Below are positions 1-5,998 of a stretch of DNA of 6,753 bases, piece by piece. A program made the position numbers and the translations under genes. Origin of the DNA: Cytophagales bacterium (lineage in GTDB: Bacteria; Bacteroidota; Bacteroidia; Cytophagales; Cyclobacteriaceae). Where the stretch lies: NCBI GenBank assembly GCA_003537495.1, contig DPSB01000060.1:1-6753 (forward strand). The letters run 5' to 3'. Below the pieces are notes generated by a model. That model saw nothing but the letters and a program-made list of their open reading frames with translations. It searched no databases and was not told the DNA's origin. The first letter of the stretch is position 1. Each line of letters starts with the position of its first letter.

Positions 1-131
1 AATTGCTTTACGCGCAGGTTGTTTTTGAAATCAGTCAGGATAAAGCTATTCTTCAAAAAGTATATGTGAGTGACCGTTCGCGGGAAGGCGTGGCTGGTTT
101 TGTAATCTTCTTTTTCGTTAGTATCTTCCAT
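1..131 (-). CDS. possible 5' part of an unidentified gene leaving the window
   Basis: Read leftwards from an ATG at 131-129, the minus strand stays open to the window edge and gives 43 residues beginning MEDTNEKEDYKTSHAF, a hydrophilic start followed by alternating hydrophobic and basic residues. No family is recognised. The opposite strand is open in the codon-aligned frame, so one of the two is a shadow. I favour the minus strand because the plus-strand frame runs on across the better-supported small gene at 148-297. If real, it would be divergent from that gene with only 16 bases between the two starts. There is no Shine-Dalgarno sequence, as elsewhere in this window. The call is weak and depends on sequence beyond the left edge. 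Confidence 0.35.
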   Translation of the reverse strand, partial: MEDTNEKEDYKTSHAFPRTVTHIYFLKNSFILTDFKNNLRVKQ

Positions 132-147
132 CACTTAATCTTAAAAA

Positions 148-297
148 ATGGAAATCCTATTAATTTACATGTTTATCTGCGCGATTTCGGCTGGAGCTGC
201 TGCAAAGAAAGGTTGGAATCTATGGGATAGCTTTATTTTGGCAATTATGTTAAGTCCTTTGATTATTGCCAGAAGATTTTTTACCGAGGCGGATTAG
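148..297 (+). CDS. small two-helix membrane protein, 49 residues
   Basis: An ATG at 148 opens a 49-residue frame ending in TAG at 295-297. The protein has a hydrophobic N-terminal helix (about residues 3-18, ending in GAAA), a short loop KKGWNLWD, and a second hydrophobic helix (about 29-41) containing the string MLSPLIIARRFF. This helix / KKGW / helix-with-SPLI pattern resembles the many tiny uncharacterised inner-membrane proteins of Bacteroidota, which suggests a real gene despite the size; its function is unknown. A possible promoter lies just upstream: TTTG at 99-102, 19 bases, then TATCTTCC at 122-129, an imperfect match to the Bacteroidota consensus. Its stop codon overlaps that of the convergent secreted-protein gene at 294-713. 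Confidence 0.55.
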   Translation: MEILLIYMFICAISAGAAAKKGWNLWDSFILAIMLSPLIIARRFFTEAD

Positions 298-713
298 TGT
301 TTTTTCTGAAAGACAATTTCAGAATATGCTTCTCCCAACTCTTCTTTAGGTTCTGAGGGCATTCTAATCAATTCATTTTTTGAGTTTACAACCAATACTA
401 TTTTAGGAGAACCACTCTTCACTACTATTTTCTTTTTCGGATCGGAACTTAACCAGCCCCAAATTTCAATTGTTTCCAGAATAACGCTATCATTTGCATG
501 TGCCCACGAGCCGATGGTCATTCTCTTGCCCTCCTTAAAATTCTCAGTAATGGTGAATTTGCCATTCGTCTTGAGCGTAATGATTGCAGTGTCATTAGAA
601 ACATTAATGGAGGAATAGCTGCCAATCAAATTCTTTTGCTGACCAAATGTGAAAGTGGCAGATAAGGTAATCGCCAAAATGCTTACAAACTTAATAATCG
701 AAGGTTTAGTCAT
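294..713 (-). CDS. secreted protein of unknown function, possibly lipocalin-like
   Basis: The 139-residue product starts with a signal peptide: a short basic start with two lysines (K3, K8), a hydrophobic core to about residue 22, then TFGQQ, with cleavage plausible before Q25 or Q26. There is no lipobox cysteine, so it is probably periplasmic or exported rather than a lipoprotein. The mature part (about 115 residues) is rich in short beta-strand-like stretches. The run GSYSS (31-35), TLKTNGKFTI (46-55), IGSWAHANDSVILE (67-80) recalls lipocalin-like or NlpE-like small beta-barrels in which a residue-rich turn precedes a GxW strand. That is shape resemblance only; no family motif confirms it. 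It sits downstream of ftsY on the same strand after a 137-base AT-rich gap, with no clear promoter and only a 5-bp hairpin (752-764) in it, so it is probably transcribed separately. Confidence 0.75.
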   Translation of the reverse strand: MTKPSIIKFVSILAITLSATFTFGQQKNLIGSYSSINVSNDTAIITLKTNGKFTITENFKEGKRMTIGSWAHANDSVILETIEIWGWLSSDPKKKIVVKSGSPKIVLVVNSKNELIRMPSEPKEELGEAYSEIVFQKKH

Positions 714-850
714 AATCGACAGTGATTTCTTGGCTTAAATAAGAATGTAAGATCTTGATAAGATAGTCTACTTAAATACAGATTATCTTGTTAAAAGATT
801 ACATATACCAACGACTCTTTGTGTTCCATTAGCTCGTAAATCAGTTTAGC

Positions 851-1801
851 TTACTTCCTAAATAACGAATCCACAAATTCATTTTTATTAAACACCTGCA
901 GGTCGTTCACTTTTTCACCTACGCCAATGTAGCGCACGGGTATTTTAAATTCATCACTAATTCCTATCACTACTCCGCCTTTAGCGGTACCATCTAATTT
1001 GGTTATAGCTAAACAAGTTACATCAGTAGCTTTGGTAAACTCGCGCGCTTGTATTACCGCGTTTTGTCCGGTACTTCCATCCAATACTAACATCACATCG
1101 TGTGGAGCATCGGGAATTACTTTTTGCATCACGCGTTTTATCTTCGATAGTTCAGCCATCAGGTTTACCTTGGTGTGTAATCGTCCTGCCGTATCAATAA
1201 TTATTACATCGGCATTTTCTTTTGCGCCATATTCAACAGCATCGTAAGCCACAGCCGAAGGATCGGTGTTCATGCCTCTTGCAATTACGGGTACACCTAC
1301 ACGCTCGCCCCAAAGTTTTAGTTGATCTACTGCTGCTGCCCGAAAAGTATCAGCAGCACCCAGCACTACCGATTTTCCACTTTTCTTAAACTGTGCTGAG
1401 AGTTTACCGATAGTAGTTGTTTTGCCCACACCATTAACACCCACCACCATCAGTACATAAGGCTTTTTGTTTTGAGGTATCTCAAAGGTTTGGTTAGTGT
1501 TGGTTTCGGCTAATAAGCCGGCAATTTCTTCTTTCAGTATTCTGTCTAATTCGGAAGTGCCGAGATATTTATCGCGGGCTACACGGGCCTGAATACGCTC
1601 AATAATTTTAAGTGCGGTATTGATACCTACATCAGAAGATACACGTGTTTCTTCCAGATTGTCCAGTACTTCATCATCTACAGTCGATTTACCGGCAATA
1701 GCTTTTCCAAGCTTCCCAAAAAAACTTTCTTTTGACCGCTCAAGGCCTTTGTCGAGGCTCTCTTTGTTTTCTTTAGAGAACAGGTTAGATAAAAAAGACA
1801 T
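851..1801 (-). CDS. ftsY: signal recognition particle receptor FtsY
   Basis: SRP-family GTPase that docks ribosome-nascent-chain/SRP complexes at the inner membrane and hands them to SecYEG. At 316 residues it is the compact NG form: the long acidic A domain of the E. coli protein is absent. Residues 1-40 form the amphipathic membrane-targeting region, with the SFFGKL string typical of FtsY at 26-31. The N domain follows to about 105. The G domain shows the P-loop GVNGVGKTT (121-129), the insertion-box motif DTFRAAA (151-157), DTAGR (203-207), TKLD (267-270) and the closing GTAKGG (271-276). The DTFRAAA and TKLDGTAKGG strings are shared by SRP GTPases; the short N terminus and lack of a methionine-rich M domain distinguish FtsY from Ffh. 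It is the last gene of the rpmB-rpmG-DUF4295-ftsY cluster but is separated from it by a terminator. The ATG at 1801 fits the family's N terminus. Confidence 0.98.
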   Translation of the reverse strand: MSFLSNLFSKENKESLDKGLERSKESFFGKLGKAIAGKSTVDDEVLDNLEETRVSSDVGINTALKIIERIQARVARDKYLGTSELDRILKEEIAGLLAETNTNQTFEIPQNKKPYVLMVVGVNGVGKTTTIGKLSAQFKKSGKSVVLGAADTFRAAAVDQLKLWGERVGVPVIARGMNTDPSAVAYDAVEYGAKENADVIIIDTAGRLHTKVNLMAELSKIKRVMQKVIPDAPHDVMLVLDGSTGQNAVIQAREFTKATDVTCLAITKLDGTAKGGVVIGISDEFKIPVRYIGVGEKVNDLQVFNKNEFVDSLFRK

Positions 1802-1849
1802 GCGGTGAAGTTAGTTAAGTAAAACAGATAATTTATGATGTTGAGGTTA

Positions 1850-1872
1850 AAGGTTGTGAGGACACAAACCTT
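1850..1872 (-). other. hairpin in the ftsY leader
   Basis: The arms AAGGTTGTG (1850-1858) and CACAAACCTT (1863-1872) pair over 9 bp with one bulged A and a 4-base loop. It lies 49 bases upstream of the ftsY start and downstream of the terminator at 1912-1935. No T tract follows on the minus strand, so it is not an obvious terminator. It may be a leader structure or a dyad binding site. Pairing is visible; function is inference. Confidence 0.4.
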
Positions 1873-1911
1873 GGGAATCTGGATAATCGTAGCCGCACAA
1901 CCCCAAAACAA

Positions 1912-1935
1912 AAAAGTCCCGCAAAGGGGACTTTT
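1912..1935 (-). terminator. rho-independent terminator after the DUF4295 gene
   Basis: The perfect 9-bp arms AAAAGTCCC (1912-1920) and GGGACTTTT (1927-1935) enclose the 6-base loop GCAAAG. Read on the minus strand, the stem is followed by TT, G and TTTT, giving the U-rich tail. It begins 24 bases after the DUF4295 stop, so it should end the rpmB-rpmG-DUF4295 transcript and set ftsY apart, or limit read-through into it. The A/T symmetry of the stem could let it act in both directions. Confidence 0.85.
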
Positions 1936-1959
1936 ATTTTCAGTAATAAGAAAAAGCAA

Positions 1960-2118
1960 TTACCCTTTCTTAGCCAATGTTTCTTTTACCAGATCAGAAA
2001 CAACAATTTCTTCTTTGAAAATATACGCACCTGTTTTTTCAGAGCGTACCGCACGAATCACTTTAGCGTAATTCTTGCCATCTGTTTTCTTTAAGGATGC
2101 AACAACTTTCTTTGCCAT
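1960..2118 (-). CDS. DUF4295 small basic protein
   Basis: This 52-residue, lysine-rich protein starts MAKKVVASLKKTDGKNYAKV and contains SEKTGAYIFKEEIV (26-39). This matches the DUF4295 family of about 50 residues, found in Bacteroidota immediately between rpmG and ftsY. Its function is not established. Size, charge and fixed position beside two large-subunit protein genes suggest a ribosome-associated protein, but that is inference. The start is only 2 bases beyond the rpmG stop, so translation is probably coupled. No Shine-Dalgarno sequence is present. The gene ends just before the terminator at 1912-1935, making it the last gene of the ribosomal transcript. The family call rests on sequence pattern and synteny together. 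Confidence 0.92.
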   Translation of the reverse strand: MAKKVVASLKKTDGKNYAKVIRAVRSEKTGAYIFKEEIVVSDLVKETLAKKG

Positions 2119-2120
2119 GA

Positions 2121-2303
2121 TTACTTAATTTCTTTGTGAAGAGTATACTTTTTCAATACCGGATTGTATTTCTTTAACTCAATACGCTCGGTAGTGTTTT
2201 TACGGTTTTTGGTGGTAATGTAGCGACTCATGCCAGCCTGGCCTGTAGTCTTGTGTTCTGTACACTCTAATATTACCTGTATTCTGTTACCTTTCTTTGC
2301 CAT
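2121..2303 (-). CDS. rpmG: large-subunit ribosomal protein L33
   Basis: The 60-residue protein [17 protein letters not shown]...KEIK has the full bL33 signature: the [12 protein letters not shown] strand, then [23 protein letters not shown], the conserved block that contacts rRNA near the E site of the 50S subunit. Only one cysteine is present (C14), so this is the zinc-free form and not the four-cysteine zinc-ribbon form. It lies 22 bases after rpmB and 2 bases before the DUF4295 gene and is surely cotranscribed with both. The ATG at 2303 gives the normal family length. No alternative assignment is plausible. Confidence 0.97.
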   Translation of the reverse strand: MAKKGNRIQVILECTEHKTTGQAGMSRYITTKNRKNTTERIELKKYNPVLKKYTLHKEIK

Positions 2304-2325
2304 GATGCAGCCTGATTAATCGTGA

Positions 2326-2565
2326 TTAGATGGAAAGCGTTCCTTTAGCCTTAGCTTCTTTTAAAACAGCCGTAATACCTTTCAGATTAATGGTCTTAAT
2401 GGCTTTTGCAGAAAGCTTCAACGTAATCCACTTGTCTTCTTCAGGAATGAAGAAACGCTTGGTTTGAAGATTAGGGTAGAACCTGCGCTTGGTCTTGTTG
2501 TTCGCGTGCGATACATTGTTTCCAACCTGAGGTCTTTTTCCGGTAATTTGACAAACTCGTGCCAT
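2326..2565 (-). CDS. rpmB: large-subunit ribosomal protein L28
   Basis: The 79-residue protein [20 protein letters not shown]...TLSI matches bL28, including the N-terminal CQITGKRP, the [16 protein letters not shown] stretch (19-34) that binds 23S rRNA, and the later [12 protein letters not shown] (48-59). Its length is close to the 78-residue E. coli protein. Only C5 of the zinc-ligand positions is present, so it is the zinc-free type. It is the first gene of the minus-strand ribosomal operon; a promoter candidate lies 43-75 bases upstream of the ATG at 2565. The divergent histidine-kinase gene begins 173 bases away on the other side. Confidence 0.97.
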   Translation of the reverse strand: MARVCQITGKRPQVGNNVSHANNKTKRRFYPNLQTKRFFIPEEDKWITLKLSAKAIKTINLKGITAVLKEAKAKGTLSI

Positions 2566-2607
2566 ACGTAGTTATTGAATTGGTTACCCCTCTTAAAAAA
2601 GGGACTG

Positions 2608-2640
2608 CAAATATCGGGAAATCGACCCCAATTATCCAAG
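2608..2640 (-). promoter_or_regulatory. putative promoter of the rpmB operon
   Basis: Read on the minus strand, CTTG (2640-2637) is followed by 21 bases and then GATATTTG (2615-2608). This is close to the Bacteroidota primary-sigma consensus TTTG, 19-21 bases, TAnnTTTG, with one mismatch in the first box and one at the first T of the second. It would give a leader of about 35 bases containing CCCTTTTTTAAGAGGGG, which can form only a weak hairpin. No transcript data support it. Confidence 0.5.
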
Positions 2641-2738
2641 TTCGCACAAGAATTAGATAGAAAAGATCAATCATTAGCGCCCCCTTCAGCCTGAAATGGG
2701 CAGTTTTGATTACTTTAAGAAGCCCAAATTTTACACCC

Positions 2739-4676
2739 ATGAATAGATTTTTAGTGCTTATAGCCTGCTTTTCAGTTTCTTCCTTGTTTGGACAAAACAG
2801 AAATATCGATAGCCTCAAGGTATTGGTAGAGACTGAAAAAGATGAGGAAAAGACCATTAAAAACCTTTTGGAGTTGTGTTGGGAGTATCATTTTGTGGAT
2901 GCGGAGGTAGCCCGCGAATACGGCCAGAAAGCGCTAACCCTTGCCAGAAAGTACAATCAGACCGATTATGAAGTAGAAGCACTTCACAATTTAGGGGTTA
3001 CACATGAATCTCAGAGCAATTACGCCAAAGCCCTAGAATTGGAGCTGGAGGCGCTTACGTTGCGAAAACAAATTGGTGATGACCTCAAAACCGCTAACAC
3101 TCTTAACAATCTGGGGATAATTTATGATGAAATGGGTGACTATAAGAAGGCTCTTGAATACTATTATCAAGCACGCAAAATTTATGAGGACCTTGAAAAC
3201 GATGAAAAGATTGCCATGGTACTTGTAAACATAGCCATCGTGCTTAAAGCCCAGGGTGAATATAAACAGGTGGCCCAGTCTTATTATGAAGCACTGGCTA
3301 TTTATACCAAAACCCAAAATGCATTTGGTGTAGCGGTGTGTCATGCTAACCTCGGGTCGGTTTATTATTATATGAAACAATATGACAGCGCCCTTTATTA
3401 CTCCAATCTAGGAACCGAGGAGTTTCAAAAACAAAACATCAGGCAGTTTTTGCCTACAACGTTGTGTAATGCGGGCATGGCATACCACAAACTGGGCAAT
3501 ACCGAAAAAGCATTGGTTTATCTGGATCGGTCGAAAGCGCTCAATAGAGAGTTTGACAATAAAAAAGAAGTCGCGTTCGTGTTAATTTATCAGGCTGGTG
3601 TTTATAAAAATGAAGGTGAGCTAACCATAGCCGAAAATCTGGCGAGCGAAGCATTGGAGATTGCCCTGCAAATTCAGGCTTTGCAACAAGTTATGGATGC
3701 CCGGCTTGTTCTGGCCGAAATTAAAGCCAGCAAAAAGCAGTTTGCTGATGCTTACAAGGAGTACCACGAATATGTTTTAGTGAAGGATTCATTGTTTCAA
3801 AAGGAAAAGTCTAAACAAATGGCCGAACTGCAAACACAGTATGAAACCGTAAAAAAAGAAAATGAGATTCTATTATTAACGCAAGAGAATCAACTTAAAG
3901 ATTCCAGACTCGCGCAAAGTATGCAAGCTATTATTATTCTGCTGGTAGTACTGGCACTCATTCTGGCGCTTGGTTATTTATGGAAAAACCGCTTGCGGCT
4001 AAAACAACAAGCGGAGCTGCAAGCAACGCGGGCTGCTTTGCGCGAAGGACAATTGAAAGCGGTTATCGCTTCACAAGAAGAAGAGCGGAAGCGTTTTGCG
4101 GCCGATCTGCACGATGGTTTCGGACAAATGATTTCGGCCTTGCGCCTGAGTCTGTCTAAGGAAAAAATTGAGAAGCCAACCGTTGAGCATGCGCTTGGGG
4201 TGTTAAACGATATGAATCTGGAAATACGCAACATCGCCTTTAACCTGATGCCACAGGTGTTGGTAAAAAATGGATTAGATGAAGCATTGAAAGAGTTTGC
4301 AGCCCGCATCAATCGGGCGGAGTCAGTCTCTGTTGCTGTGCAAACTTTTGATCTGGATGCCAATATGCCAGACGAATTGCGCATTGCGTTGTATCGGATT
4401 TGCCAAGAATGGGTTAACAACATATTAAAGTATGGCCAGGCCAATCAGGTTACTATACAAATGGTTCAGCATCCGCAAGAACTTGTTCTTACCATTGAAG
4501 ATGATGGTGTTGGATTTGACTTAACAGCATTAACATCCGGCCACGGAAATGGCTGGAAGAATATCAACTCACGATTGCACATGATAAAGGGGAGCATAGA
4601 AGTAGACACCACACCGGGCCGTAGAGGAACTACGATGGTGGCAACAGTGCCTTTGGGCATTGCACAGGCCGCCTAA
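2739..4676 (+). CDS. periplasmic-TPR sensor histidine kinase (NarL-type partner)
   Basis: Membrane sensor kinase of 645 residues, expected to sense in the periplasm and phosphorylate a NarL/LuxR-type regulator. A signal peptide (1-18, ending SLFG before Q19) is followed by eight TPR-like helical pairs in an exact 40-residue register (41-350). Next come a charged coiled coil (351-392), a transmembrane helix (397-415) and a short cytoplasmic coiled coil. The HisKA_3 dimerisation domain (444-510) carries the phosphoacceptor H458 in AADLHDGFGQ. The ATPase domain (about 545-640) shows the N box with E557 and N561, the G1 box DDGVGF (588-593), a GNGWKNI lid region (603-609) and GRRGTT (627-632). 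In the N box the usual KHA reads KYG. I chose the ATG at 2739 because it places the signal peptide at the very N terminus; a TTG at 2706 would add 11 unlikely residues. The regulator at 5361 is the obvious partner, with one gene between them. Confidence 0.93.
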   Translation: MNRFLVLIACFSVSSLFGQNRNIDSLKVLVETEKDEEKTIKNLLELCWEYHFVDAEVAREYGQKALTLARKYNQTDYEVEALHNLGVTHESQSNYAKALELELEALTLRKQIGDDLKTANTLNNLGIIYDEMGDYKKALEYYYQARKIYEDLENDEKIAMVLVNIAIVLKAQGEYKQVAQSYYEALAIYTKTQNAFGVAVCHANLGSVYYYMKQYDSALYYSNLGTEEFQKQNIRQFLPTTLCNAGMAYHKLGNTEKALVYLDRSKALNREFDNKKEVAFVLIYQAGVYKNEGELTIAENLASEALEIALQIQALQQVMDARLVLAEIKASKKQFADAYKEYHEYVLVKDSLFQKEKSKQMAELQTQYETVKKENEILLLTQENQLKDSRLAQSMQAIIILLVVLALILALGYLWKNRLRLKQQAELQATRAALREGQLKAVIASQEEERKRFAADLHDGFGQMISALRLSLSKEKIEKPTVEHALGVLNDMNLEIRNIAFNLMPQVLVKNGLDEALKEFAARINRAESVSVAVQTFDLDANMPDELRIALYRICQEWVNNILKYGQANQVTIQMVQHPQELVLTIEDDGVGFDLTALTSGHGNGWKNINSRLHMIKGSIEVDTTPGRRGTTMVATVPLGIAQAA

Positions 4677-4701
4677 ACTCCGTACTGCTACTGATTTTAT
4701 T

Positions 4702-4719
4702 ATACCTGAATGCAGGTAT
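4702..4719. other. hairpin after the kinase gene
   Basis: ATACCTG (4702-4708) and CAGGTAT (4713-4719) pair perfectly over 7 bp with an AATG loop, 25 bases after the kinase stop. Only TTT follows, so it is at best a weak terminator; TTTATT precedes it on the other side. The right arm shares GCAGGTA with 4737-4743, a direct repeat 25 bases further on that abuts the candidate promoter of the next gene. The dyad plus repeat could instead be an operator. Confidence 0.4.
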
Positions 4720-4741
4720 TTAACCAAAAACAAAACGCAGG

Positions 4742-4749
4742 TACTTTGG
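4742..4749 (+). promoter_or_regulatory. candidate -7 box directly before the GTG start
   Basis: TACTTTGG matches the Bacteroidota -7 consensus TAnnTTTG at all but one position and ends 4 bases before the GTG at 4754. Used as a promoter, transcription would begin at or next to the start codon, giving a leaderless mRNA. No good TTTG box is seen about 20 bases upstream, so the call is tentative. Confidence 0.25.
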
Positions 4750-4753
4750 CTGC

Positions 4754-5302
4754 GTGAAAGTTTCGGCAGAGTATACGTTTAAAAATAGTGCAGGTGATAA
4801 ACCCTGCACGGTAATCTTAACCGACTACAACCTGATTGTGCAGAAAGGCGACTATGAGCGTTCTATTCCGTATGCCAACATTGCATCGGTGCGGTTGTGC
4901 CGGTCGCAAAAAAAATTTACAGCTGTTGTACAACCCGATGGCCAATCAGCCATTACCATTAGCAACCAGTTTTATTTATCAGGTCGCGAGTGCGAAGACC
5001 GGTCGCGTCAGTATGCTACGTTTGTACGCATACTTCATTTTCATTTAAAAGATAAAAGTACACCTGAGTATGTGTGTGGTAAACACTTGCACAGCCTGAT
5101 AATCTGGGCGTGTACTTTAGTAGTGTTATCTTTTGCATTGGCCTTTGTATTGGAGTATTTTAATCTGAATCCACTAAGCACGTGGGGTCTGGCATTGTTA
5201 ATTTCTGGTGCATTGTTGTTGATATTAACGGCAACCAATTGGGGGCGCTTCCCCAACATTTACAAACCCGATCAAATTCCGTTTCAATTCTTGCCTCAGT
5301 AG
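4754..5302 (+). CDS. two-TM membrane protein with a possible PH-like N-terminal domain
   Basis: The 182-residue product is not recognised with certainty. Residues 1-98 look like a cytosolic beta-rich domain with the pattern LTDYNLIVQKGDYERSIPY (22-40) then ANIASVRLCR (41-50), resembling bacterial PH-like or YcxB-like domains, in which a strand pair leads into a Y-x-x-I-x-x-V motif. Two hydrophobic helices follow (about 114-134 and 143-161), joined by a short loop, and a C-terminal tail with Y170, P172, IPFQFLP (175-181). There is no signal peptide. The start must be GTG at 4754: the frame has a stop at 4721-4723, no ATG, and no other start codon between. It lies 77 bases after the kinase stop and 58 bases before the regulator, all three on one strand, which suggests a role with that pair, perhaps in membrane-level modulation. 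That role is inference. Five cysteines (18, 49, 80, 108, 120) form no known metal motif. Confidence 0.8.
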   Translation: MKVSAEYTFKNSAGDKPCTVILTDYNLIVQKGDYERSIPYANIASVRLCRSQKKFTAVVQPDGQSAITISNQFYLSGRECEDRSRQYATFVRILHFHLKDKSTPEYVCGKHLHSLIIWACTLVVLSFALAFVLEYFNLNPLSTWGLALLISGALLLILTATNWGRFPNIYKPDQIPFQFLPQ

Positions 5303-5312
5303 TTAGCTTACA

Positions 5313-5344
5313 TTTGTGTAGAACTTAATCACGGTCTATCTTTA
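5313..5344 (+). promoter_or_regulatory. putative promoter of the response-regulator gene
   Basis: TTTG (5313-5316), 20 bases, then TATCTTTA (5337-5344): the spacing is ideal and only the last base differs from the Bacteroidota consensus TTTG / TAnnTTTG. Transcription would start near 5350, leaving a leader of about 10 bases before the ATG at 5361. This is the best promoter match noticed in the window and implies that the regulator can be expressed independently of the kinase. Confidence 0.6.
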
Positions 5345-5360
5345 AGTCAGATTATTGCCA

Positions 5361-5996
5361 ATGAGCCTGAACCTTCCGATTAAACTTATGCTGGTTGATG
5401 ACCACCGTATTGTGTTGGATGGTTTGAAATCGATGTTTGATCAGGATTCAAATTTCCGCATTGAAGCTACGGCTGGAAGTGCCGAGGAGGCAATGAGTTT
5501 ACTGCAATCCAGGCGCCCTGACATCTTACTTACAGATTATCGGTTGCCCGATGCCAGTGGTCTTGATTTATGTGTGTGGATGAAAGAAAAACTACCCGGC
5601 ACCAAAAGAGTAATTTTAAGTATGCACGATGAAGGTGCATTGGTACGGCAGATCTTAAAAGAAGGTGTGGATGGCTATATTTTAAAAAGCGTTCAACAAC
5701 TGGAATTAAAAAATGCACTGCATCAGATTATGCGCGGCATGCCGTATGTGAGTCCGGAAATAACAAGGATGTTACTAACCGGCATGGGGCAGCAGCCCGA
5801 GCAACTGCTAACCACCCGCGAACGTGAAGTATTAAACCTGATCGCAAAAGAATTCTCCAACAAACAAATTGCCGATAAACTCTTCATTAGCGAACGCACC
5901 GTAGAGACTCATCGTAAAAATATTTTCAGAAAAACAAATACCTCTACGTTGGTTGGGCTTATCAAATTCGCTTTCGCGAATAATCTGATTCAGTAA
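5361..5996 (+). CDS. NarL/FixJ-type DNA-binding response regulator
   Basis: A 211-residue regulator with a receiver domain (about 8-125) and a LuxR-type helix-turn-helix (about 148-208). Receiver landmarks are all present: acidic pocket D13-D14, phosphoacceptor D59 in LLTDYRLPD, S87 in ILSMHD and K109 in YILKS. The HTH shows TTREREVLNLIAKEFSNKQI (151-170) and ADKLFISERTVETHRKNIFR (171-190), the typical recognition helix of GerE/LuxR proteins. It should be a dimeric transcription factor activated by the upstream HisKA_3 kinase; HisKA_3 kinases and NarL-type regulators are established partners. I chose the ATG at 5361; a TTG at 5355 would add only two residues. Its stop faces the HAD gene's stop with 2 bases between, and no terminator is visible there, so the two transcripts probably overlap. 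Targets cannot be read from this window. Confidence 0.95.
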   Translation: MSLNLPIKLMLVDDHRIVLDGLKSMFDQDSNFRIEATAGSAEEAMSLLQSRRPDILLTDYRLPDASGLDLCVWMKEKLPGTKRVILSMHDEGALVRQILKEGVDGYILKSVQQLELKNALHQIMRGMPYVSPEITRMLLTGMGQQPEQLLTTREREVLNLIAKEFSNKQIADKLFISERTVETHRKNIFRKTNTSTLVGLIKFAFANNLIQ

Positions 5997-5998
5997 AC

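Noticed and set aside
3..230. Open plus-strand frame of 75 codons from a TTG at the left edge
   Set aside because: It is codon-aligned opposite the minus-strand frame at 1-131, and its second half lies over the better-supported small membrane protein in another frame; the predicted C terminus looks random.
714..850. Small AT-rich palindrome ATCTT-GAT-AAGAT (752-764) downstream of ftsY
   Set aside because: Only a 5-bp stem of A/T-rich sequence with no T tract; too weak to call a terminator or operator.
1678..1959. Minus-strand frame of 93 codons overlapping the ftsY start and leader
   Set aside because: It crosses the terminator hairpin and overlaps the certain ftsY N terminus in another frame; no recognisable protein.
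2706..2738. TTG start extending the kinase by 11 residues
   Set aside because: The ATG at 2739 begins directly with a good signal peptide; the extension would push it inward.
2471..2857. Minus-strand frame of 128 codons over rpmB, its upstream region and the kinase start
   Set aside because: It is a shadow across two certain genes and a promoter region, with no family resemblance.
3974..4444. Minus-strand frame of 156 codons inside the kinase gene
   Set aside because: Antisense to the conserved HisKA_3 and ATPase motifs; serine- and cysteine-rich composition typical of a shadow frame. The same applies to 3033-3380.
2739..4676. Whether the kinase is a hybrid with its own receiver or HTH (one-protein two-component system)
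   Set aside because: The protein ends 5 residues after the ATPase domain; no receiver or DNA-binding domain is present.
5355..5360. TTG start two codons before the regulator's ATG
   Set aside because: The ATG at 5361 is adjacent and preferred; the promoter spacing also suits it.
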